A stretch of DNA of 23,754 nt from M0108 sp964523415 (GTDB taxonomy: Bacteria; Pseudomonadota; Gammaproteobacteria; Chromatiales; Chromatiaceae). The stretch's first letter is position 1. Each line of letters begins with the position of its first letter. This document shows positions 15,421-23,522 of the stretch, in pieces. The notes beneath the pieces are model-generated. The model did not search any database and was not told the DNA's origin. It was given only the letters and a program-made list of their open reading frames with translations. The DNA lies in the NCBI GenBank assembly GCA_964523415.1, contig CAZFZB010000035.1, forward strand, positions 1 through 23,754, in the 5' to 3' direction. The position numbers and the translations under genes are program-made.

Positions 15421-16562
15421 TGAATCCCCAGATCAAGATCCTGGCCCCGATCGGGCTCGCCGTGCTGGCCCTGGTGATCTATGCCTCGGCCTTTATCGTC
15501 AACCAGTGGGAGGTGGCCATCAAGCTGCGTCTGGGTGAGATCGTCGATAGCGAGTACAAGCCCGGCCTGCACTTCATGGTACCTATCATCAACAACGTCA
15601 AGACGTTCGATTCCCGCATCCAGACCTACGATTCCCGGCCCCAGCGTTTTCTGACGGTGGAGAAGAAGGACGTCATCGTCGATTACTACGCCAAGTGGCG
15701 GATCACCAACCCCGGCCAGTTCTACCGCTCCACGGGTGGCGACAACACCCGCACCGCGCGCCTGCTTGCGGAACGGATCAATACCGGGCTCCGCGACGAG
15801 TTCGGCCGCCGCACCATCCAGGAGGTGGTATCCGAGGATCGCTATCAACTGATGGATCAATTGACCAAGGAGGCGGACCGTCAGGCCAGTGAACTGGGCA
15901 TCGAGGTGGTAGACGTCAGGGTCAAGAAGATCGACCTGCCGCCGGAGGTCAGTGAATCCGTGTATGAACGCATGCGCGCGGAGCGGGAACGGGTGGCTCG
16001 CGACTTACGCGCCAAGGGCGGTGAGGCCGCTGAACGCATTCGCGCCGACGCCGATCGTCAACGCACCGTCATCATCGCCGATGCCTACAAACTGGCGGAG
16101 GAGGCCCGCGGCGAGGGCGATGCCCAGGCGGCGGAGACCTACGCTAGGGCCTACAATCAGGATCGGGATTTTTATAGTTTCTATCGCAGCCTAAACGCCT
16201 ACCGCACTGCCTTCGGTCAAGGCGGGGATATGCTGGTACTCCAGCCCGATTCGGATTTCTTCCGCTTTTTCAATCAAACTGGCCTCACGGATGTTATGGC
16301 CCCTGGGACTGGTCATGGGGTTATCCCACCGGCCTCGCCCTCGAAAACCCCTCCGGTCAAGACGGCGCCCTCGCCTCTGGCGCCGGTCAAGCCCCCGGCG
16401 GCGGTTCCCGCACCGATCAAGGCCCCAACCGAGGCTCCGACGGCCCCCCCCCTCGGTGGCGCCGCCCAGCCTGCCAGCCCGCCAGCGAGTCCTTCGCCCT
16501 CCCCAACGGATCCCGCCCGGAATCCGGCCCCCGCGAGTGCCCCTCCCCAGCCCATAGGCTGA
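15420..16562 (+). CDS. hflC: FtsH protease modulator subunit HflC with a long Pro/Ala-rich tail
   Basis: A 380-residue partner of HflK. It has a membrane helix at about 7-27, an SPFH domain from NQWEVAIKLRLGEI, the conserved DVRVKKIDLP (165-174), and a helical region with ARDLRAKGGEAAERIRADAD. The usual HflC end is marked by LQPDSDFFRFFNQ (274-286). From about residue 293 to 380 there is an extra tail made almost wholly of Pro, Ala, Ser, Thr and Lys, absent from the 334-residue E. coli protein. The tail should project into the periplasm. The reading frame is unbroken and the hairpin after the stop fits a gene end, so a frameshift artefact is unlikely. The start overlaps the HflK stop by one base. 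Confidence 0.95.
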   Translation: MNPQIKILAPIGLAVLALVIYASAFIVNQWEVAIKLRLGEIVDSEYKPGLHFMVPIINNVKTFDSRIQTYDSRPQRFLTVEKKDVIVDYYAKWRITNPGQFYRSTGGDNTRTARLLAERINTGLRDEFGRRTIQEVVSEDRYQLMDQLTKEADRQASELGIEVVDVRVKKIDLPPEVSESVYERMRAERERVARDLRAKGGEAAERIRADADRQRTVIIADAYKLAEEARGEGDAQAAETYARAYNQDRDFYSFYRSLNAYRTAFGQGGDMLVLQPDSDFFRFFNQTGLTDVMAPGTGHGVIPPASPSKTPPVKTAPSPLAPVKPPAAVPAPIKAPTEAPTAPPLGGAAQPASPPASPSPSPTDPARNPAPASAPPQPIG

Positions 16563-16584
16563 GGGGAATCAGGGGTAAATGGCC

Positions 16585-16612
16585 CCGTCCCAGTGTCGCG
16601 CCCCTGGGACGG
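16585..16612 (+). terminator. GC-rich hairpin after hflC
   Basis: CCGTCCCAG (16585-16593) pairs perfectly with CTGGGACGG (16604-16612), nine base pairs with a ten-base loop, 22 bases past the hflC stop. No T-tract follows, so it may be a weak or factor-dependent terminator, or may protect the 3' end of the hfl transcript. It separates the hfl block from the frd operon. The rest of 16613-16813 shows the frd ribosome site but no clear FNR box (TTGAT-N4-ATCAA). Confidence 0.5.
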
Positions 16613-16813
16613 CGAGCCGATCGGGTGTCAGGACGGCATCTGCTCGGCATATCCCTGGTTGCCGCAGGATTTTCTACCGATTCTCAGCCCATTAGGTGGT
16701 TGCCTACCCCCTTGCCGATCCTGAAGGGAGGTAATAGCGCAACCTGCCTGACGCGGTTACACTTCCCTTCCATTCCATGTCCACATCGGCACACAAGGTA
16801 AAGGGGGATCTCT

Positions 16814-18565
16814 ATGGAAATCATCAGCACGGATATTGCGATCATCGGGGCCGGTGGTGCCGGCCTGCGTGCCGCCATCGCTGCTGCCGAGAGCGATCCG
16901 GGATTAAAGATCGCACTGATTTCAAAGGTCTATCCGATGCGCAGCCACACCGTAGCCGCGGAAGGCGGCGCGGCTGGGGTCATTGGCAAGAACGACAGCC
17001 TGGAGCATCATTTTCATGACACGGTGGCGGGGGGAGACTGGTTGTGCGATCAGGACGCCGTCGACCTCTTCGTCAAGCAGGCCCCCCTGGAGTTGACCCA
17101 ACTCGAGCATTGGGGCTGTCCCTGGAGCCGCACCGCCGACGGCCACGTCAATGTCCGCCCCTTCGGGGGGATGAAGATCGAACGTACCTGGTTCGCCGCG
17201 GACAAAAGCGGCTTCCATATCCTGCACACCCTGTTTCAGACCTCTCTCCAATTCCCCTCCATCCAGAGGTTCGACGAATACTACTGCACGGACCTGCTCG
17301 TGGAGGAGGGGCGGTGCGTCGGCCTTACCGCCATCGAGATGCGGACCGGCTTGATGCGCCTGTTCCGCGCCAAGGCCGTGATCGTGGCTACCGGCGGGGC
17401 CGGCTGGATGTTCCCCTTCACGACCAACGGGGCCATCAAGACCGCCGATGGCATGGCGATGGCCTACCGGGCGGGTATTCCCCTGAAGGACATGGAGTTC
17501 GTCCAGTATCACCCAACGGGCCTGCCTGGCACCGGCATTCTGCTCACGGAGGCGTGTCGTGGGGAGGGTGGCATCCTGGTCAATAAGGATGGCTATCGCT
17601 ATCTTCAGGACTACGATCTGGGGCCCCCTGATCCCTGGCCGCGCTTGAAGGCCATGGAATTGGGTCCACGGGATCGCCTCAGCCAGGCCTTTTGGCACGA
17701 GCAGCAACGGGGACGTACCGTAAACACCCGCTGGGGCGAGGTCGTCCATCTGGATCTGCGCCACTTGGGCGAGAAGAAGATCAACGAGCGTCTGCCCTTG
17801 ATCCGCGATCTGGCGACCAGCTATGTGGGCGCGGATCCAGTGCATGAATTGGTGCCGGTGCGTCCGGTGGTCCATTACATGATGGGTGGCATTCACACGA
17901 ATACCGATGCCGCGACGCCCATGCCGGGGCTGTTCGCGGCAGGGGAGTGCGCCTGCGTCAGCATCAATGGCGCTAACCGCCTGGGATCGAATTCGCTCAC
18001 CGAACTCCTGGTGTTCGGCGGGCGCGCTGGCCGCCATGCCGCTCAGTTGGCCCGCTCGGCCAGTTCTCCCATTAGCGAGGGCGCGGTGCTCAAGAGCGCC
18101 GAGGGGTCTCGCCAGCGCATTGCCGATCTCTTCCTGCGGGAGGACGGCCCGGAACGTCTCGCCGATCTGCGCAAGGAGATGAACGTCACCATGGAGGAGG
18201 GGGCCGGTATCTATCGCACCGAGTCATCCCTGCAGGCCAGTTGCGACAAACTCGCGGAACTGCGTGATCGCTATGCCCGGGTGCATCTGGAGGACAAGAG
18301 CAACGTCTTCAACACCCATCTGATCTATACCCTGGAGGTGGGATCCATGCTCGAGGCGGCCCATGCCATCGCCCATTCGGCCTTGCAGCGCAAGGAGTCG
18401 CGGGGCTCGCACCAGCGCCTCGATTACCCTGCCCGCGACGACGAACGATACCTCAGGCACTCGCTGGCCTTCTACAACGGCAAAGGCGATCCACGCATCG
18501 ATTACCTGGATGTCGTCATCACCCGCTCCCCGCCCGGTGAGCGTATCTACGGAGGTGGCGTATGA
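16814..18565 (+). CDS. frdA: Fumarate reductase flavoprotein subunit
   Basis: A 583-residue catalytic subunit that reduces fumarate to succinate with electrons from quinol. The Rossmann motif IGAGGAGLRAA lies at about 11-21. RSHTVAAEGG holds His45, the site of covalent FAD attachment. HPTGLPGTGILLTEACRGEG carries active-site residues, and GANRLGSNSLTELLVFG is the conserved C-terminal FAD/substrate motif. The wording of these motifs is closer to E. coli FrdA than to SdhA, and the neighbours agree. GGGGGA precedes the ATG at 16814 with good spacing. It is the first of four overlapping genes; its stop overlaps the frdB start by four bases. Reversible use as succinate dehydrogenase cannot be excluded. 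Confidence 0.94.
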   Translation: MEIISTDIAIIGAGGAGLRAAIAAAESDPGLKIALISKVYPMRSHTVAAEGGAAGVIGKNDSLEHHFHDTVAGGDWLCDQDAVDLFVKQAPLELTQLEHWGCPWSRTADGHVNVRPFGGMKIERTWFAADKSGFHILHTLFQTSLQFPSIQRFDEYYCTDLLVEEGRCVGLTAIEMRTGLMRLFRAKAVIVATGGAGWMFPFTTNGAIKTADGMAMAYRAGIPLKDMEFVQYHPTGLPGTGILLTEACRGEGGILVNKDGYRYLQDYDLGPPDPWPRLKAMELGPRDRLSQAFWHEQQRGRTVNTRWGEVVHLDLRHLGEKKINERLPLIRDLATSYVGADPVHELVPVRPVVHYMMGGIHTNTDAATPMPGLFAAGECACVSINGANRLGSNSLTELLVFGGRAGRHAAQLARSASSPISEGAVLKSAEGSRQRIADLFLREDGPERLADLRKEMNVTMEEGAGIYRTESSLQASCDKLAELRDRYARVHLEDKSNVFNTHLIYTLEVGSMLEAAHAIAHSALQRKESRGSHQRLDYPARDDERYLRHSLAFYNGKGDPRIDYLDVVITRSPPGERIYGGGV

Positions 18566-19311
18566 GTTACAAGACCATCGAACTGGCGATCTTGCGCTAT
18601 CGCCCCGAGACCGACCAGGCACCCTGGTTTCAGGACTACCGGGTCCCCTGCGAGGAGGATTGGGTGGTACTGGATGCCATCAACTACATCAAGGATCACC
18701 TGGATAGCTCCCTCAGTTACCGCTGGTCCTGTCATATGGCCGTCTGTGGCAGTTGCGGCATGATGATCGACGGGGAACCCCGGCTGTCCTGCAAGACCTT
18801 TCTGCGCGACCTGCCCGATCGCAAGATCCGTATCGAACCTCTCGCGAACTTCCCGATCGAGCGGGATCTCGTGGTGGTCCTCGACGACTTCATGGAGAAA
18901 CTCAAGCGGGTCAAGCCCTACATCATCCGTCAGGAAGAGCGCGCCCTTGAACAGGGGGAACACCTGCAGACACCGGCGCAATTAGCACGGTTCATGCAGT
19001 TTACCCACTGCATCAATTGCTGTTGCTGTTATTCAGCCTGTCCTCAGTACGCCCTGATTCCCGAGTTCCTCGGGCCGGCTGCCCTCGCCCTGGCACACCG
19101 CTACAACCAGGACTCCCGTGATCAGGGCCGCGAGGAGCGCGAAGAGGTTGTGGCCAGCAATATCGGTATCTGGGACTGCGCCTTTGCGGATGCCTGCTCC
19201 ATAGTCTGCCCCAAACACGTGGACCCGGCCGGGGCCATCCAGCAGATGAAGATCGGGAGCACCATCGGTTGGTATCTGGACCATCTGGGGTTGGGGAGGA
19301 GAAAGACATGA
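18562..19311 (+). CDS. frdB: Fumarate reductase iron-sulfur subunit
   Basis: A 249-residue subunit that passes electrons from quinol to FrdA through three Fe-S clusters. The [2Fe-2S] cluster has SCHMAVCGSCGMM with a fourth Cys in LSCKTF. The [4Fe-4S] cluster has CINCCCCYSACP, and the [3Fe-4S] cluster ACSIVCPKHVDP together with a Cys from the first motif block. ANFPIERDLVV and QTPAQLARF match E. coli FrdB closely. The [4Fe-4S] motif is unusual in having four Cys in a row, two of them extra to the usual ligands. The gene overlaps frdA and frdC by four bases each, so the operon is translationally coupled. Confidence 0.95.
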   Translation: MSYKTIELAILRYRPETDQAPWFQDYRVPCEEDWVVLDAINYIKDHLDSSLSYRWSCHMAVCGSCGMMIDGEPRLSCKTFLRDLPDRKIRIEPLANFPIERDLVVVLDDFMEKLKRVKPYIIRQEERALEQGEHLQTPAQLARFMQFTHCINCCCCYSACPQYALIPEFLGPAALALAHRYNQDSRDQGREEREEVVASNIGIWDCAFADACSIVCPKHVDPAGAIQQMKIGSTIGWYLDHLGLGRRKT

Positions 19312-19721
19312 TCGAGACATCCCTTTCAAAACCATACGTCCGGCAGGTCGCCCGGACCAGTTGGTATCTGCACCGCCGGCGCGACCGGATGCATATGGCT
19401 CAGGAACTCAGTTCCCTCTTCATCGGCGGCTACGCCCTGCTGTTGCTGTGGGGGCTCAAGGCCTTGGCCGCTGGCCCCGAGGCCTATCAGGCCTTTCTAG
19501 CGGGCCTGGGCAACCCCTGGGCGGTCGGTCTGCAATGGCTGGTACTTGCCGTCACCCTCTTCCATACCCTATCCTGGTTCCAGGTCACGCCCAAGGCAAT
19601 GCCGGTGCAGATCGGCGACAAATTCCTGCCCGGTGGCGTCATCGTCGTCGGCCATTACGTTGTCTGGGTCGCGCTTTCCCTCCTCATCCTATTCTTTGCG
19701 GGGGTATTCAACGGTGGCTAG
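19308..19721 (+). CDS. frdC: Fumarate reductase membrane anchor subunit C
   Basis: A 137-residue integral membrane protein that holds FrdAB to the inner membrane and helps form the quinol site. Three hydrophobic helices are visible (about 33-50, 67-87, 107-131). The N terminus KPYVRQVARTSWYL and the central HTLSWFQVTPKA correspond to E. coli FrdC (KPYVR and HTKTWFELAPKA). This supports the diheme-free, E. coli-type FrdCD class over the SdhC type. The start at 19308 overlaps the frdB stop (ATGA). The longer frame from 19269 lies inside frdB. Confidence 0.9.
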   Translation: MIETSLSKPYVRQVARTSWYLHRRRDRMHMAQELSSLFIGGYALLLLWGLKALAAGPEAYQAFLAGLGNPWAVGLQWLVLAVTLFHTLSWFQVTPKAMPVQIGDKFLPGGVIVVGHYVVWVALSLLILFFAGVFNGG

Positions 19722-20006
19722 ATCCAACAAACCCTTGGTATGGAGTCTGTTCGCCGCTGGCGGCACCCTCGCCGCCTTCGTGCTGCCGGTACTGGTGGTC
19801 ATAACGATCAAGGCTGGCTACGGTCATGCCCCGGCGTCCCTGAATTATGAGACCCTGCACGCCTTTGCCTCCGGTTGGCTAGGTAAGATTTTGATATTTA
19901 GTGTTATATCCCTCTGTCTGTGGCATGCCGCCCATCGGCTGCGTACCGCCCTGCATGGCGTGGGTCTCCGGGCTGATGGGGTCGTGGCGGTGGTCGGCTA
20001 CGGGAT
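19714..20006 (+). CDS. frdD: Fumarate reductase membrane anchor subunit D, cut by the assembly gap
   Basis: About 97 codons of FrdD, opening with GTG at 19714 that overlaps the frdC stop by eight bases. It reads SNKPLVWSLFAAGGTLAAF, then LNYETLHAFASGWLGKILIF and LWHAAHRLRTALHGVGL. E. coli FrdD has the same pattern (FWGLFGAGG, LSYERVLAFAQSFIGR, LWCGLHRMHHAMHDL). Two membrane helices are complete and the third is only begun. E. coli FrdD has 119 residues, so roughly 20 residues should be hidden in the N-run. The open frame seen past the Ns is an artefact. Confidence 0.88.
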
Positions 20007-20106
20007 NNNNNNNNNNNNNNNNNNNNNNNNNNNNNNNNNNNNNNNNNNNNNNNNNNNNNNNNNNNNNNNNNNNNNNNNNNNNNNNNNNNNNNNNNNNNNN
20101 NNNNNN
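20007..20106. other. Scaffold gap, exactly 100 N
   Basis: A run of exactly 100 Ns, the standard placeholder for a gap of unknown length. It removes the end of frdD. The real distance between frdD and the polyamine genes is unknown, and further genes may be missing. Confidence 0.99.
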
Positions 20107-20115
20107 AGCCGCCTC

Positions 20116-21309
20116 TCATCCCATGCCTCCTGCCAGCACCTTGAGTTCCCATGGCAGACCGTAGCGGTTGAGATCGGCCATGAAGGGGTCCGGGTCGAAC
20201 TCCTCCATATTGAAAACCCCTGCACCCTGCCAGGTGCCCGTCAGGATTTGCTTGGCCCCGATCATGGCGGGGACACCCGTGGTGTAGGAGATAGCCTGGG
20301 ACTGGACCTCGCGAAAGCAGGCCTCATGGTCGCAGATGTTGTAGAGGTAATAGGTCTTGTCCTCCCCCTGGCTGAGGCCACGGGCGAGACAACCGATACA
20401 GGTGCGGCCCTTGGTCAAGGGGCCCAGGCTCGCCGGATCCGGGAGGAGCGTCTTTAGGAATTTCAGGGGGATGACCTCGTGACCCTCGTAGATCACCGGA
20501 TCGATGCGGGTCATGCCGACCTCTCTCAGGACCTCCAGATGCTTGAGATAGTTGTCGGAGAAGGTCATCCAGAAGCGGGCACGACGCATCTCGGGGAAGT
20601 GCTTGACCAGGGACTCGAGTTCCTCGTGGTACATGAGGTAGATCTTCCGCGGTCCTATGCCCTCCGGGAAATCGAAGGTACGGCTGTGGCTGAGGGGCGG
20701 GGTAGTGTGCCAGTCGCCCTCCTGCCAATAGCGACCCATCGCCGATACCTCGCGGATGTTGATCTCGGGGTTGAAATTGGTGGCGAAGGGTTGACCATGG
20801 TCCCCGGCATTGCAGTCGATGATGTCCAATTCTTGGATCTCGTCCAGGTAGTGCTTGCGGAGATAGGCGGTAAAGACATTGGTGACGCCGGGGTCGAAGC
20901 CGCTGCCCAGTAGGGCGATCAAGCCCCGTTCCCGGAAGCGCTCCTGGTAAGCCCACTGCCAGCGGTATTCGAACTTGGCCTCTTCGGGGGGTTCGTAGTT
21001 GGCGGTGTCCAGGTAGTGGACGCCGGCAGTCAGACAGGCATCCATGATTGGCAGGTCCTGGTAGGGAAGGGCGACATTGATGACCAGGGCCGGGCGTTCC
21101 CGCTCCAGGAGGGCGGTCATGGCGGCGCGGTCGTCCGCGTCCACCTGAACCGTCGCGATTGGCCGGTCGATCTGGGCGGCGATGCGCTGGCATCTTTCCA
21201 GGGTGCGGCTGGCAAGCAGGATCTCGGAGAAGACCTCCGGCACTTGTGCGCACTTATGGGTGACGACTTGGCCGACGCCGCCGGCGCCTACGATCAGAAC
21301 CTTGGCCAT
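20116..21309 (-). CDS. Carboxynorspermidine/carboxyspermidine dehydrogenase (saccharopine dehydrogenase-like)
   Basis: A 397-residue NAD(P)-dependent enzyme of the LYS1-like family. In polyamine synthesis it condenses aspartate semialdehyde with a diamine (1,3-diaminopropane or putrescine) and reduces the product to carboxynorspermidine or carboxyspermidine. The Rossmann motif VLIVGAGGVGQ is at 4-14. YLDTANYEPPEEAKFEYRWQ and LLGSGFDPGVTNVFTAY are typical of this subfamily, as are TCIGCLARG and ISYTTGVPA. The length matches the roughly 400-residue family. The stop is at 20116, only ten bases from the gap. It lies 80 bases downstream of speA on the same strand, which supports the polyamine role over lysine metabolism. 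The decarboxylase that should follow in the pathway (nspC) is not in the window. Confidence 0.88.
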   Translation of the reverse strand: MAKVLIVGAGGVGQVVTHKCAQVPEVFSEILLASRTLERCQRIAAQIDRPIATVQVDADDRAAMTALLERERPALVINVALPYQDLPIMDACLTAGVHYLDTANYEPPEEAKFEYRWQWAYQERFRERGLIALLGSGFDPGVTNVFTAYLRKHYLDEIQELDIIDCNAGDHGQPFATNFNPEINIREVSAMGRYWQEGDWHTTPPLSHSRTFDFPEGIGPRKIYLMYHEELESLVKHFPEMRRARFWMTFSDNYLKHLEVLREVGMTRIDPVIYEGHEVIPLKFLKTLLPDPASLGPLTKGRTCIGCLARGLSQGEDKTYYLYNICDHEACFREVQSQAISYTTGVPAMIGAKQILTGTWQGAGVFNMEEFDPDPFMADLNRYGLPWELKVLAGGMG

Positions 21310-21364
21310 GGATAGGTACCCCGATGATTGCAGTGGTTCGGTGTTAAGTCAGTGAGTATCAGGA

Positions 21365-21395
21365 CCCTGTCGGGGGACCGACCGGTCCCTCAGGG
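21365..21395 (-). terminator. Interrupted hairpin at the end of speA
   Basis: GGGACC (21374-21379) pairs with GGTCCC (21384-21389) around a four-base loop, and the flanking CCCTG (21365-21369) can pair with CAGGG (21391-21395). It overlaps the speA stop codon. There is no T-run, so it may tune expression between speA and the downstream gene and need not end transcription. Confidence 0.35.
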
Positions 21396-23333
21396 CTCCA
21401 GGTAGGTGTAGCCTTCGAGGCTGGCGGCGAAGGTATCCAGCACCCGCCGCAGATCCTGGTCCGAGATCAGACCGGCCTGGCGTGCCGCCTCGGCCCGGTC
21501 GTGCAGGTCCCGGAACAACGCCTGGGTATCGTAACCCAAGTAACTCAGGACCTTGGCGATGGTGTCGCCGGGAATCTCCTTGACGAGATCGAACCCCCCC
21601 TCGGGTTTGATGCGGACGCTGGCGACATGGCTGTCGCCCATGAGGTTATGCAGGTCCCCCAGGGTTTCCTGGTAGGCGCCGATCAGGAAGATCCCCAGGT
21701 AATAATCCTCACCGGGGCGGGTAGGGTGGACGGGCAGGGCGCGGCGGGTGCCGGAGGGGTCGAGGAAGCGATCGATGCGGCCGTCACTGTCGCAGGTGAG
21801 GTCGGCGATCACCGCCTGGCGCAAGGGGGGCTCGCCGTGGCGGGCCAGGGGTACGACGGGGAAGATCTGACCTATGGCCCAGGCGTCGGGCAGGGACTGG
21901 AAGATGCTGAAGTTGGCGTAATAGATGTCGGTGATCTGGTCCCGAAGTCCAGCGATCTCCGGGGGCGCCGGGACACCGGCCTCGAGTTCGCTGGCTATGT
22001 GCCAGATGATGCGCAAAAACAGGCTTTCCGCCAGGGCCATGGATCTGAGCCGGAGCTGACCCCGGCGAAAAAGGTCGCGGATTTCCTCCAGGTAATGATG
22101 GGCATCGTTGTAGGCCTCCTGAAGATTGGGGGCCGACAGGCCCTCTTCCACCCGCCAGAGACTGTGGAGCAGGGGATGTTCACCCGCGTCCAGGCTGTCC
22201 GGGAGGGAGGCGGGCTCGAAGCGGGTCTGGTCCAGGATGTTGACGACCAGGAGGGAGGCGTAGGCGACGGTGGCCCGTCCGGACTCGGTAATGAGGATGG
22301 GGTGGGGGACCCCGGCGGGATCGAGGACGGTCATGACGCCCTCGACCAGGTCGGTGCAGTATTCATCCAGACTGTAGTTGCGGCTGTGGGGCCGATTGGC
22401 GCGGCCTCCCTCGTAATCCACCGCCAGGCCCCCGCCCAGGTCGAGGTAGCCCAGGGGGGCGCCCTCGCCGATGAGGTCGACGTAGTAGCGGCAGACCTCG
22501 ATGACCCCGCGGCGGATGTCGCGGATGTTGGGGATCTGGGAGCCAAGATGGCAATGCACCAACTCCAGGCAGTCGAGCATGCCGCGGGCCCTGAGTTCCT
22601 CCACCAGGTCCATGAGTTGATGGGTGCTGAGCCCGAACAGACTGCGGTCGCCGCTGGTTTCGTTCCAGAGGCCACCGACGCGGGTGGCGAGCTTTAGCCG
22701 GACTCCGAGGCGTGGCCTCATGCCTAACTCGGCGGCGCAGTCGAGGAGGATGGGCAACTCGGCCGGTGTCTCGACTACCAGAAAACAGGGGTAGCCAAGC
22801 TTCTGGGCAAGCAGGGCGAGGGAAAAAAAGGCCCGGTCCTTGTAGCCGTTGCAGATCAGCAGGGCCTGGGGGCCACCCTGGGTTGCGCGCCCTGCCTGAC
22901 TCAGGGCGGCGAGGGCGATGAGCAGTTCGGCCTTGCTGCCGGCCTCCAGACCATGGCCATAGGGGGCGCCGAAGGCCACCACCTCCTCGATCACCTGAGG
23001 ATTCTGGTTGACCTTGATGGGGAAGACGCCCCGATACCGGCCCCTGTAGTGGAGTTGGGCCATGGCGGCGTTGAAGGCCTCGTTGAGGCGAGTGATGCGG
23101 TCGTCGAGGAGGTTTTCGATGCGCACCAGGGCCGGGGCCTCCAGGTGGCGCTGCCGCAAGAAACGGACTATTTCCATCAGGGGCACCTCGACCCGCCCGC
23201 TGGGGAAGTCCGCACCCACCGTGACCTCGCCTGCCTCGGAGAGGTTGAAATAGCCTTCGCCCCATTGAGGGATGCGGTACAGGTCAGAGGCCCTGGCGAG
23301 GCTCCATTCGCTTAACATGGGGTGGCTCTTCAT
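21390..23333 (-). CDS. speA: Biosynthetic arginine decarboxylase
   Basis: A 647-residue PLP enzyme that turns arginine into agmatine, a putrescine precursor. FPIKVNQN places the PLP-binding Lys at 107. HCHLGSQ is at 260-266, YLDLGGGLAVDY at 296-307 with the phosphate-binding Gly triplet, and LTCDSDGRIDRF puts the active-site Cys at 514. The length (about 630-660 is usual) and the closing helical domain fit SpeA and not the inducible AdiA. The start is either 23333 or the Met five codons later. It is first in a minus-strand unit with the carboxynorspermidine dehydrogenase. No agmatinase or agmatine deiminase is present nearby, so the next step is encoded elsewhere. It diverges from an ABC transporter ATPase gene. 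Confidence 0.95.
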   Translation of the reverse strand: MKSHPMLSEWSLARASDLYRIPQWGEGYFNLSEAGEVTVGADFPSGRVEVPLMEIVRFLRQRHLEAPALVRIENLLDDRITRLNEAFNAAMAQLHYRGRYRGVFPIKVNQNPQVIEEVVAFGAPYGHGLEAGSKAELLIALAALSQAGRATQGGPQALLICNGYKDRAFFSLALLAQKLGYPCFLVVETPAELPILLDCAAELGMRPRLGVRLKLATRVGGLWNETSGDRSLFGLSTHQLMDLVEELRARGMLDCLELVHCHLGSQIPNIRDIRRGVIEVCRYYVDLIGEGAPLGYLDLGGGLAVDYEGGRANRPHSRNYSLDEYCTDLVEGVMTVLDPAGVPHPILITESGRATVAYASLLVVNILDQTRFEPASLPDSLDAGEHPLLHSLWRVEEGLSAPNLQEAYNDAHHYLEEIRDLFRRGQLRLRSMALAESLFLRIIWHIASELEAGVPAPPEIAGLRDQITDIYYANFSIFQSLPDAWAIGQIFPVVPLARHGEPPLRQAVIADLTCDSDGRIDRFLDPSGTRRALPVHPTRPGEDYYLGIFLIGAYQETLGDLHNLMGDSHVASVRIKPEGGFDLVKEIPGDTIAKVLSYLGYDTQALFRDLHDRAEAARQAGLISDQDLRRVLDTFAASLEGYTYLEP

Positions 23334-23522
23334 CCTGCTGCGATGGTCGCTATGCTGCCTGATAAATCTATAAAATTCAAGTAATACGAGGCGGTCCGGT
23401 CCTCAGGAGCACCTAGGGCCGACGGCAGGATACCTGGCCCTGGTGGTTCTGGAGGCGACGTCTGGGCGCCTGCCGATCCGGAAATGCTGAAAATGGACCG
23501 GCGATGGGTATATCCTCTGGTT

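Noticed and set aside
16613..16813. FNR or ArcA site upstream of frdA
   Set aside because: Anaerobic control would be expected, but no TTGAT-N4-ATCAA match could be seen.
19546..20457. Open frame of 303 codons crossing the N-run
   Set aside because: The frame is frdD before the gap and antisense to the dehydrogenase after it. The Ns merely hide the stop.
23340..23400. Possible speA promoter with TATAGAT on the minus strand (23372-23366)
   Set aside because: The AT-rich patch is suggestive, but no -35 box at proper spacing was found, so no feature is called.
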